Source: Lacticaseibacillus zhaodongensis (lineage in GTDB: Bacteria; Bacillota; Bacilli; Lactobacillales; Lactobacillaceae). Taken from it: a stretch of 64,000 nt of DNA. The stretch spans positions 124,001 through 188,000 of the forward strand of contig NZ_BLBG01000003.1 in the NCBI RefSeq assembly GCF_009687905.1, written 5' to 3'. Positions 48,594-59,400 of the stretch are shown one piece after another. A program made the position numbers and the translations under genes. Every line of letters begins with the position of its first letter. Position 1 is the first letter of the stretch. A model generated the notes under the pieces. The model saw only the letters and a program-made list of their open reading frames with translations, had not been told where the DNA came from and did not search any database.

Positions 48594-50273
48594 ATGGCAG
48601 ATAAAGATATGCAGAAGTACGGTGCAGATTTGGTCGTCGACAGTTTGGCGAACCACGGCGTTGATTACGTCTTCGGTCTTCCCGGGGCCAAAATTGACCG
48701 GGTCTTTGAAAAGCTGGAACACAGTGACAACCCCAACGTGCCCAAGCTGATCGTGACCCGGCACGAACAAAATGCCGCGTTCATGGCCGCTGGCGTTGGC
48801 CGGATCACCGGTAAACCCGGCGTCGTCCTGACCACTTCTGGGCCTGGTGCCTCCAACCTGGCGACTGGGCTCGTTACTGCACAGGCTGAAGGGGACCCCG
48901 TTTTGGCCATTTCTGGCCAGGTACAGCGGAAGGACCTTTTGCGGCAGACGCACCAGAGCATGCGCAACGCGGCCTTGTTTGAACCGATCACCAAGTACTC
49001 GGCTGAAGTGCAAGATCCCGATAATATCTCCGAAATCATTGCTAATGCCTACCAAGCTGCCGCTTCCGGCAAGCAGGGCGCCAGTTTTGTTTCGATTCCC
49101 CAAGACGTGACCGACAGTCAGATCAGCACCAAGCCGATCCGGCCGCTGACCGCCCCGAAGCTGGGCCCTGCTAGTCCGCAGGATATGACCGCGCTCGCTC
49201 GGGCCATCAAGGACGCCGAATTGCCAGTCTTGCTGCTGGGGATGCGCGCATCTTCACCGGAAGTGACCGCCACGATTCGCGACCTACTAAAGGTCAGCGA
49301 GCTGCCCGTTGTTGAAACCTTCCAGGGTGCCGGCATTATCTCCCACGAACAGGTGAAGAACTTCTTCGGCCGGGTGGGTCTGTTCCACAACCAGCCTGGT
49401 GACGTATTGCTCAAGCAGTCAGACCTAGTTATCACCATTGGCTACGACCCCATCGAATACGAGCCCCGCAACTGGAACGCGGACGGCGATGCCCGCATCA
49501 TCGTGATCGACAACGAACCAGCGGAAATTGATCACAACTTCCAGCCGGAGACCGAGCTGATCGGTGACATTGGCCAGACACTTGAGATCATCGACCCACT
49601 ACTCCGCGGTTATCACGTTGCCCCTGGTGCCAAGCACTTCCTGGACCACCTGCAAAATGAATTGCAAACCCGCGATGTACCGCCAGTTAGCACCAGGCCC
49701 GACCTCGTGCACCCGCTGGCGATCATCCGCGAGCTGCAGGCCCAGGTCGATGACACGATGACGGTAGCCGTTGACGTCGGCAGTTTCTACATCTGGATGG
49801 CGCGCCACTTCCGCAGTTACCAGCCCCGGCACCTCTTGTTCAGTAACGGGATGCAGACGCTTGGGGTGGCCTTGCCATGGGCGATTGCGGCAACGCTAGT
49901 CCGGCCTGGTACCAAGGCGGTTTCAGTTTCTGGTGACGGGGGCTTCCTCTTCTCCGGGCAGGAACTGGAGACGGCGGTGCGCCTGCACAGTAACCTCGTC
50001 CACATCATCTGGAATGACGGCCACTACGACATGGTCAAGTTCCAGGAGGAAAAGAAGTACGGTGCGTCCGCCGGGGTTGATTTTGGCCCCGTTGACTTCG
50101 TTAAGTATGCCGAAAGTTTCGGTGCACGTGGACTGCGCGTCAAGCAGGCCGCAGATCTGCACGATGTTTTGACCAAAGCCTTTAACACTGACGGCCCCGT
50201 TGTCGTTGATATCCCCGTTGACTACAGTGATAACCTGAAGCTAGCGGCAGACTTGCTGCCAGACCAGTTCTAA
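48594..50273 (+). CDS. alsS: Acetolactate synthase, catabolic (AlsS)
   Basis: 559 residues, thiamine-diphosphate enzyme: [12 protein letters not shown], catalytic Glu in [19 protein letters not shown], and the cofactor motif [17 protein letters not shown]...WNDGHYDMV. Lack of a partner small subunit and the adjacent budA mark it as the catabolic form that condenses two pyruvates. Start 48594 after AGAGG. Confidence 0.95.
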   Translation: MADKDMQKYGADLVVDSLANHGVDYVFGLPGAKIDRVFEKLEHSDNPNVPKLIVTRHEQNAAFMAAGVGRITGKPGVVLTTSGPGASNLATGLVTAQAEGDPVLAISGQVQRKDLLRQTHQSMRNAALFEPITKYSAEVQDPDNISEIIANAYQAAASGKQGASFVSIPQDVTDSQISTKPIRPLTAPKLGPASPQDMTALARAIKDAELPVLLLGMRASSPEVTATIRDLLKVSELPVVETFQGAGIISHEQVKNFFGRVGLFHNQPGDVLLKQSDLVITIGYDPIEYEPRNWNADGDARIIVIDNEPAEIDHNFQPETELIGDIGQTLEIIDPLLRGYHVAPGAKHFLDHLQNELQTRDVPPVSTRPDLVHPLAIIRELQAQVDDTMTVAVDVGSFYIWMARHFRSYQPRHLLFSNGMQTLGVALPWAIAATLVRPGTKAVSVSGDGGFLFSGQELETAVRLHSNLVHIIWNDGHYDMVKFQEEKKYGASAGVDFGPVDFVKYAESFGARGLRVKQAADLHDVLTKAFNTDGPVVVDIPVDYSDNLKLAADLLPDQF

Positions 50274-50296
50274 GATCGCACTAGGGGGAATTCGCA

Positions 50297-51010
50297 ATGG
50301 CAAAAGACACACACAGTTTGTATCAACACGGCACGCTCGCACTGCTGGTCCCGGGGCTCTATGATGGCACCCAGACGGTGGGCGAACTGCTCCAGCACGG
50401 TGACACCGGGATCGGTACTTTGAGCGGGCTGGACGGCGAACTCATCATTGACCAAGGGCGCGTTTACCAGGTCAATTCGGCGGGGGCGGTGCGGCAGGTC
50501 AGCGCTGATGAAAAGGTTCCCTTTGCCAACGTGCACTACGCAGACTTTCAAGCGGCTGGTTCAATCAGCGGTACCGACTATGCGGAGACGCAAGCGGCTT
50601 TACTGCAGGCGCTCGGCAGCCGGAATCTCTTCGTTGCCATCCGCCTGCAGGGCACTTTCACCGCAGTGCGCACCCGTGCCATCACCAAGCAGCAGCCGCC
50701 ATATGCGGGGCTAGCCGCAATGGCCGCGCGCCAGCACGAGTTCACACGGGACACTGTTAGCGGCACCGTGATTGGTTACTACTCGCCGCAGGTCTACGCG
50801 GGAGCTGTATCACCGGGCTTCCACTTGCACTTCCTAAGTGCGGAACATGACTTTGGCGGGCACATCTTGGATCTAACCGTGCAAAATGCCCAGTTGGCGT
50901 TACAAAAGTTCACCGATTTCCAGCTGCACCTGCCAACGGAAAGCACCGCATTCTTGACGCAAGATTTCGGTGGTGACATCCTGGGTGATATCCAGAAAGC
51001 TGAAAACTAA
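50297..51010 (+). CDS. budA: Alpha-acetolactate decarboxylase
   Basis: 237 residues: GTLSGLDGELIIDQGRVYQ, FANVHYADF and the zinc-binding PGFHLHFLSAEHDFGGH. Converts acetolactate to acetoin. Follows alsS by 23 bases with AGGGGGAA, so one operon for pH-neutral pyruvate disposal. Confidence 0.96.
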   Translation: MAKDTHSLYQHGTLALLVPGLYDGTQTVGELLQHGDTGIGTLSGLDGELIIDQGRVYQVNSAGAVRQVSADEKVPFANVHYADFQAAGSISGTDYAETQAALLQALGSRNLFVAIRLQGTFTAVRTRAITKQQPPYAGLAAMAARQHEFTRDTVSGTVIGYYSPQVYAGAVSPGFHLHFLSAEHDFGGHILDLTVQNAQLALQKFTDFQLHLPTESTAFLTQDFGGDILGDIQKAEN

Positions 51011-51027
51011 TTAAGATGGTTGTTTTG

Positions 51028-51064
51028 GGGTCCCGGTCGCGGTTGCGGCGGGGGCCTTTGTTTG
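51028..51064 (+). terminator. Terminator after budA
   Basis: 12-bp stem GGTCCCGGTCGC / GCGGCGGGGGCC with one mismatch and G-T pairs, then a T-rich end. Confidence 0.7.
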
Positions 51065-51131
51065 TACATTGGACTGCGGATTCTGCTATACTTACTAACA
51101 GGACTATATACGGAAAGCAGGAACCTATTTA

Positions 51132-52970
51132 ATGAATTTTGATGAAATGCGTGAACGGCAGCGGCACATTCGTAACTTCTCCATCATTGCCCACATCGAC
51201 CACGGTAAGAGTACCTTGGCCGACCGGATTTTGGAGATGACCGACACAATTGCCAAACGCGACATGCAGGCGCAGGTGCTGGACGATATGCCCCTGGAGC
51301 GTGAGCGAGGCATTACGATCAAGTTGAACGCTGTTGAGCTGCATTATCACGCTAAAGATGGCCAGACTTACATTTTCCACCTGATCGACACTCCAGGACA
51401 CGTGGACTTCAGTTATGAAGTTAGCCGCTCGCTGGCTGCTTGTGAGGGTGCACTGCTGGTTGTTGATGCCGCGCAGGGAGTCGAGGCGCAGACTTTGGCC
51501 AATGTTTACCTCGCGGCCGATGATGACCTGGAGATTATTCCCGTAATTAACAAAATTGACCTGCCGAGCGCCCAGCCGGACGTCGTTAAGAACGAAATCA
51601 GCGAGATGATCGGGATCGATGGGGACGACTCCATCTTGGCTAGTGCCAAGGCCGGCATCGGGATCGAGGAGATCCTTGAGCGGGTCGTTTCCGATGTGCC
51701 CGCACCAGCGGGGGATGTTGAAGCACCACTTAAGGCCCTGATTTTTGATTCAGTTTATGATTCCTATCGCGGCGTTGTGCTCGACGTGCGGGTCGAAGAA
51801 GGCTACGTCAAGGTTGGCGACAAAATCAAACTGATGAGTAATGGCAAGCAGTTTGAAGTCACCGAAGTTGGGGTCATGTCTCCCCACGCCGTTAAGCGCG
51901 ACTACCTGATGGCCGGGGATGTTGGTTACATCACCGCTTCTATCAAGACCATTCAGGATACCCACGTCGGGGACACGGTCACGAACGCCGACCGGCCAAC
52001 CGAGAAGGCCCTCGAAGGCTACCGGGCGATTCAGCCAATGGTCTACGCTGGGGTCTTCCCAACCGACAACGCCAAGTTCAACGACCTGCGAGAAGCACTG
52101 GAAAAGTTGCAGCTGAATGATGCCGCACTGGAATTCGAACCTGAAACCAGTAAGGCCCTTGGTTTTGGTTTCCGCTGTGGTTTCCTTGGCCTTTTGCACA
52201 TGGACGTTGTGCAGGAACGGCTCGAGCGCGAGTTCAACCTGGATCTGATCATGACTGCCCCATCAGTTGACTACCACGTTGTGAAAACGGATGGCGAGGA
52301 AGTCACCGTTGAAAACCCAGCCGAAATGCCTGATGGTAGCGAGATTCGTGAAATCAAGGAACCTTACGTCAAGGCCAGCGTGATGGTGCCCAACGATTAC
52401 GTTGGCCCCGTCATGGAGCTGTGCCAGCGTAAACGCGGTGAGTTCGTAACAATGGACTACCTGGACAAGTACCGGGTCAACGTCATTTACAACATGCCGC
52501 TGTCCGAAATCATCTATGACTTCTTCGACGACCTGAAGAGCAGCACTAAGGGCTATGCAAGTCTGGACTACGACATCACCGGCTACCGGGCCAGCGACCT
52601 GGTCAAAATGGACATCTTGCTCAACGGGGAACCCGTCGATGCTTTGTCATCCATCGTGCACCGTGATTTTGCCTTCAACCGCGGTAAGACCATCACCGCC
52701 AAGCTGAAGGAAACCATTCCCCGGCAGCAGTTCGAAATCCCGATTCAGGCTACGATTGGCAACAAAATCATCGCGCGGACGACCGTGCGGGCCTACCGCA
52801 AGGACGTTACCGCCCGCATTCACACCGGGGATCCGGACCGGCGAGCCAAGTTGCTCGAGAAGCAGAAGCGGGGGAAGAAGCGCATGAAATCGGTTGGTAG
52901 TGTGCAGATTCCGCAAGAAGCGTTTATGTCGCTGCTTGAAGTCAACGAGAAGGATGTGCGCGGGAAGTAA
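51132..52970 (+). CDS. lepA: Elongation factor 4 (LepA)
   Basis: 612 residues: [36 protein letters not shown], and the LepA-only C-end with [31 protein letters not shown]. Ribosome-bound GTPase. Usually right after dnaJ in lactobacilli; here 4.3 kb further. Confidence 0.97.
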   Translation: MNFDEMRERQRHIRNFSIIAHIDHGKSTLADRILEMTDTIAKRDMQAQVLDDMPLERERGITIKLNAVELHYHAKDGQTYIFHLIDTPGHVDFSYEVSRSLAACEGALLVVDAAQGVEAQTLANVYLAADDDLEIIPVINKIDLPSAQPDVVKNEISEMIGIDGDDSILASAKAGIGIEEILERVVSDVPAPAGDVEAPLKALIFDSVYDSYRGVVLDVRVEEGYVKVGDKIKLMSNGKQFEVTEVGVMSPHAVKRDYLMAGDVGYITASIKTIQDTHVGDTVTNADRPTEKALEGYRAIQPMVYAGVFPTDNAKFNDLREALEKLQLNDAALEFEPETSKALGFGFRCGFLGLLHMDVVQERLEREFNLDLIMTAPSVDYHVVKTDGEEVTVENPAEMPDGSEIREIKEPYVKASVMVPNDYVGPVMELCQRKRGEFVTMDYLDKYRVNVIYNMPLSEIIYDFFDDLKSSTKGYASLDYDITGYRASDLVKMDILLNGEPVDALSSIVHRDFAFNRGKTITAKLKETIPRQQFEIPIQATIGNKIIARTTVRAYRKDVTARIHTGDPDRRAKLLEKQKRGKKRMKSVGSVQIPQEAFMSLLEVNEKDVRGK

Positions 52971-53466
52971 GATGTGGATTTGACTAACATAAAAACTTGA
53001 GTAAATTGCGCTGCTTGGTAATTTGCTAATAGTAAGAGCTCTCGCTTTCGCGGGGGCTCTTTTTGTAGCACGGCTAAGGTAACGAAGCTGGTGCAGTTTT
53101 GCTGCCGACTGTGCCGTGATACTCAGAAGAACTTGCACCACCATAAATAACACCGAAAATTAAAATTATCACCATTAGCATAAACTGAAAATATTCCATA
53201 TATGCCTAAGCAATGTTAGATAATCCGAATCACAATTGCCGAAACGCTGCGTTATGATGCGAGTATAAAGATGACCATTTCTTGCAAGCAATCGTTATTA
53301 ATTAATCGTAATAGCGTCCTTTAAAAAACACCGCCAAGCTACTAATATAACATAACCTGATGGACTAGTGGCGTTGCGTGTTCCTTAAGAACCGACAGCG
53401 ATTGTTTGGTTACATCTTCCATTTCTTAAAACGTTGAATTTCAAGTTTGTGAAAGGTGGGATTATT
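52971..53466. other. AT-rich gap before adhesin 1
   Basis: 496 bases. It holds the lepA terminator and, in the last 70 bases, a leader shared with the second adhesin. No gene; no certain promoter. Confidence 0.6.
53035..53066 (+). terminator. Terminator after lepA
   Basis: AGAGCTCTCGC / GCGGGGGCTCT with TTTC loop, five Ts. Confidence 0.9.
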
Positions 53467-56400
53467 ATGCTTGGAGATTACCGTAAACTCTCAACGCATA
53501 ATCAAATGCGCCAGGAGCCCGAAATTAGAACCAGAGTCAAAATGTTCAAAGGCAAAGGGCGGTGGTTAACGACACTCCTTGTTGCCGTTGGTGCGGCTGT
53601 GGCGGTTCAAAGCCAGACGACTGCCCACGCCTCAACGAGTGATCCGGCAGGCGCTAGTCCGGAGACTACTACTGCAAGTGATCCTGCAGCGGTTGCCCTG
53701 CAGACGGCAAAGACGCTCAACTTGGCTGATGTTAAAGGGGAGCAAACCTCTGATGGGATTCCGGAGACGCCAGAAATACCGGTGGCAGCTGCGCAAACCG
53801 ACACCGGAGAGTCCAGCAAGCCGCCAACAGACCAAAATCTTGGCCAGCCAACATCCCAAGTGACTTCAGAGGAAGCGACTCAAGCCGATGATGAAGCGGT
53901 CGCTGGGGATGCGACAGAGACCACCATTGACGATGGCCAAGCCGAGCACGCTGAGCAGGCAACGAAGTTTGTTGACGCCGCTGCCAACACTGAAGATGAT
54001 GACGATGCCGGTGCGGGATCCACCCCTGAAGCCACCGCTGAGCCGAATGCGGCAATTACGAGCTCAGATAATGCCGATGCAGTAAAGGCAGCTGCAGACG
54101 AAGATTCAACGACTGACGCTACAGTAAGTCCGGAAGTTAAGACAGCGGTGGACCCAGTGGCGGCTACTCAGGTTGACACACTATTGTGGACTGAAGTCAG
54201 CGATCCAGGAACAATTTCACTTTCCCGGACCATCGAAAATGACGGTAAGAGCTACACCTTCAAGATCAAACCTGGACACGATGATATGGAAGATCATGAA
54301 GAGTGGGGCTATCCGCTACTTGATAACACAGTAACGGATGATGCTAGCCAAACGGAGCACACTTATACCTACACACATGGAGATACTAGTGCTTATTACA
54401 TGCGCGATTTAACCAAAAGTGCGACAGACTATGAGCCACTAGCTTTTCCAGATGACGATCTCGGAACGCTCAAGTACGAAACGAGTACCGCAGCGGATGG
54501 CACTCCTTATTTGCGCCTAACGACTGAAGATGCTACCGATCAATTAACGATTACAGAAACACTGTCAATTGATGCTAGCGGTGCGTTCAACCACACGGTC
54601 ACAGTTAAAAACAATCGGGCCACCAGTTTGGATAAGGTGCAGTTCGGGACGCTGATTGATACTGCACTGGACGAGAATGACGAGATCCCCATCGTTTCCA
54701 ATGGGGATGGTTCGGCAACCATCTCGAGCTCAACTTCAGAATCTGACAGTTTGACATTGTATTTTACCCCGACTGATAACGATACTTTAACTGTTGGTCA
54801 CTGGATGAACCCGCGTAAGGCTTCCATCCAGATTCACATGTATGGTGATATGACCGACAAGGCAGTTGTTGCAGGAACCGCTAATAGAGCTGTTTTGGCT
54901 TCTGGACTGGATACAGGGGCACAGTTTGAGACACCAGTGCTGTCGCTGGCTCCCGGGGCGACGACTTCATACTCCTACAGTGAGCATTTATATGTCCAGC
55001 CAATCACGACGAGCACAATCACCGTCCAATACCAAGATGAGGGGCATGCGACTCTGCAGCCTGATACCACCACGGGCGGGGTCGTCGGGTCACCATTCGT
55101 TTTGAGCTCGCAAGCGAAGACGATTGATGGCTACACTTACCTGAAGACGGAAGGTAACGTCACCAGCTTTACTAAAGACCCACAAACTGTCACTCTAGTC
55201 TTCCAAAAAGTGGTGCCAGTGACTCCACAAACTGCGACTATCACCTATGAGGATGTCACGGACGGTAATAAAACGCTCGGTGCGGTGGACACCATTACCG
55301 GGAATTCAGATACGACCGCAACCTACACTACCGCCGAGCGGATTAAAGAATACACGGACCAAGGTTACAAATTGGTCAACGATGGAACAAAAGATGGCAT
55401 TGTCTTCGATAGTGATGATGACGCGGACCAGCCTTTTGTTGTGCAACTGGCACATGACACTGTCGCTGTCACCCCTAAGGATCCTCATGATGCCGAGCCA
55501 AGCGACTTTAGCGCCACGGCAACACGCGTGATCAATTACGTCAATTCTAGCAACCCGACGAAAGTGCCCGCACAGGCGACCCTGACCCAAACCGCCACCT
55601 TGACGCGAACGGGGACTGAGGATCTTGTTACCAAGGAAGTCACATTCTCCGGCTGGAAAGAAGGCACAGTTGCGGCTGTTGATAGCCCGGAAGTTGCTGG
55701 CTACACACCGGATCAGGCTACTGTTCAGGCAGCCTCATTCACTGCCCCTGATGTAGATGGCCAGGCTAGTGCGACCGTGACGGTTACTTACAGTGCCGAC
55801 AAACAGACGGCAGTCGTTACTTTTGTCGATGAGTCGGGTAAGCAGCTGCTCACACCAGATCAGGATATCAGTGGTGATAGTGACAGCGCGGTAGAGCACG
55901 ACCAGATTGCAACGAACATCAAAAAAGTGATTAGTCAGAATTATGTTTTAGTTAACGACGGAACGGTCGGAGCAAGTTTTGATCACAACGACGACCAACC
56001 ACAAAAGTTTACCGTGGTTTTTGGCCAGGTTCCGAAGGCACAATTGACAACGACCATTGTGCCGAAGGGTCCAGATGGGCCACTGACACCGACCACACCA
56101 GCTCAGGTTACTGGTTTCCCTGGTGATCCAATCAGCGAAACGGACTACCCGGATGTTCCTGGCTACACACCGAACGAAAATCAGAACAAGTTGGTGCCAG
56201 ATGAGCCTGGTGATACCACCGTTGAGTACACACCAAACACTCAGGCTGCGATCGTGGCTTACGTTGACGAGTCGGGTAAGCAGTTGATCACGCCAGATCA
56301 GGATATTACTGGTGATAGTGATACCGCAGTGGTGCACAGTCAAATCAAAGCTAACATTCAAAAGGTGATTAGTCAGAATTACGTTTTAATTAGCGATGGG

Positions 56401-59400
56401 ACAGTCGGTGCAACGTTTGACCACAACGATGACGAGCCGCAAAAGTTCAAGGTGGTCTTTGGCCAAGTTCCGAAGGCAGAATTGACAACGACCATTGTGC
56501 CTGAAGGTCCGGATGGTTCATTAACGCCGACAACACCAGCTCAGGTGACCGGTTTCCCTGGTGATCCAATCAGTGAGACGGACTACCCAGATGTTCCAGG
56601 ATACACACCCACTGAGAACCAGAATAAGTTGGTTCCAAATGAACCTGGTGATACCACTGTTGAGTACACGCCAAACACTCAGAACGCGATTGTGACTTAC
56701 GTTGACGAATCAGGTAAACAGTTGATCACGCCAGATCAGGACATCACTGGCGCGAGTGACACGGCGGTGGATCATGGCCAGATCACAAATAACATTCAAC
56801 AAGTAATTGGACAAGATTACGTTTTAATTAGCGATGGGACGGTCGGCGCTAAGTTTGACCATGACGATGACCAGCCACAAAAATTCACCGTAGTCTTCGG
56901 CCAAATTCCAAAGGCAAAATTAACAACGACGATTGTGCCAGAGGGTCCTAGTGGTCAATTAACACCGACAACACCAGTTCAGGTAACCGGTTTCCCTGGT
57001 GATCCAATCAGTGAGACGGACTACCCGGATGTTCCTGGTTACACACCAAATGAGAATCAGAACAAGGTGGTGCCAAACGAACCTGGTGAGACAACCGTCG
57101 AGTACACGCCGAACACCCAGACTGTGACTGTTGCGTACGTTGATGAATCCGGTGCGCAATTGATTACGCCTGACCAAACAATCAATGGTGACAGTGACAC
57201 GAAGGTTGATCACGCACTAATTGCGACACACATTCAAACGACAATCGATCAAGGATACGTTCTAGTTGAGGACGGTACGGTTGGTGCAACGTTTGATCAC
57301 AACGATGACCAGCCGCAAAAGTTCACGGTGGTCTTTGGCCAAGTTCCGAGGGCAGAATTGACAACGACCATTGTGCCAGAGGGTCCTAACGACCAGCCGC
57401 TGACGCCAACAACTCCGGCTCAGGTGACCGGTTTCCCTGGTGACCCAATCAGTGAGACGGATTACCCAGATGTTCCTGGCTATACACCAACCGAGAACCA
57501 GAACAAAGTGGTCCCAAACGAGCCTGGTGACACAACTGTTGAGTACACGCCAAATACGCAAACTGCAACCGTCACCTATGTTGATGAAGAAGGCACGCAG
57601 CTGATAACGCCTGACCAAACAATCACGGGTGACAGTGATACAGCAGTAGTGCATGGTCAGATTACAGCGAACATTCAAGAGGTTATTAGCCAGAATTACG
57701 TTTTAGTTAGTGATGGGACAGTTGGCGCGACCTTTGATCATGATGATGACAAGCCACAAAAGTTCACTGTGGTCTTTGGTCAGATTCCGAAGGCTGAACT
57801 AACAACGACTATCGTGCCTGAGGGTCCAGATGGTCCACTGACACCAACAACTCCGATTCAAGTTACAGGTTTTCCTGGTGATCCAATCAGTGAGACGGAC
57901 TACCCTGATGTTCCTGGCTACACACCAACCGAGAACCAGAACAAAGTGGTCCCAAACGAACCCGGTGAGACAACCGTAGAGTACACGCCAAATACTCAGA
58001 ACGCGATTGTGACTTACGTTGATGAGTCAGGTGTGCAGTTGATCACTCCAGATCAGAACATCGCTGGTGACAGTGACACAGCGGTAGACCACAGTGATAT
58101 TAAAGCCAACATTCAAAAGGTCATCGGACAAGATTACGTCTTGGTTAGCGATGGCACGGTCGGTGCAACTTTTGATCACGATGATGACCAGCCGCAAAAG
58201 TTCACCGTAGTGTTCGGCCAAGTTCCGCAGTCAGAGCTGACAACGACCATTGTGCCAGAGGGTCCGAACGACCAGCCGCTGACGCCAACAACACCAGCTC
58301 AGGTGACCGGTTTTCCTGGTGATCCAATCAGTGAGACGGACTACCCGGATGTTCCTGGCTATACACCAACCGAGAATCAGAACAAGGTGGTACCAAACGA
58401 GCCTGGTGAGACAACTGTTGAGTACACGCCGAACACCCAGAACGCAATTGTGACTTACGTTGATGAGTCAGGTAAAACTTTAAGCACGCCAGATCAGGCC
58501 ATTAGCGGTGATAGTGACACGCCAGTAGTACACAGTCAGATTACAGCTAATATCCAAAGGGTTATTGGCCAGAATTACGTCTTAGTCAGTGATGGCACAG
58601 TTGGTGCGAAGTTTGATCATGATGACGACCAGCCGCAAAAGTTCACGGTAGTCTTTGGTCAGGTTCCGAAGGCAGAATTGACAACGACCATTGTGCCTGA
58701 AGGTCCAAATGGGCCGCTGACACCGACAACTCCGGCTCAGGTGACCGGTTTCCCGGGGGACCCAATCAGTGAAACGGATTACCCAGATGTCCCTGGCTAT
58801 ACACCAAGCGAGAACCAGAACAAGGTCGTACCAAATGAACCGGGTGAAACAATAGTTGAGTACACGCCAAATACCCAGACTGTAATCGTGGCATACGTAG
58901 ACAAGGCGGGCAAACAACTGATTACACCGGAACAGATCTTAACTGGCGACAGTGATGCGGTACTAGACCACAGTCAGATTAAAGACAACATCCAAAGGGC
59001 AATCGAACAAGATTACGTCTTAATTAGCGATGGAACAGTCGGCGCTACCTTTGACCATAATGACGACCGGCCACAAAAGTTCACCGTTGTCTTTGGCCAA
59101 GTTCCAAAGGCTGAACTGACGACGACCATTGTGCCTAAAGGTCCTAATGGTCCGCTGACACCGACAACACCGGCTCAAGTAACTGGCTTCCCTGGTGATC
59201 CAATTAATGAAACAGATTACCCAGATGTTCCTGGCTACACGCCGAGCGAGCATCAGAACAAGGTGGTACCAAACGAGCCTGGTGAGACAACTGTTGAATA
59301 CACTCCTAATACGCAAATCGCAACTGTGACCTATGTTGATGAGTCAGGCAAGCAGTTGATTACTCCGGATCAGGACATTAGTGGCGACAGCGACACAGCG

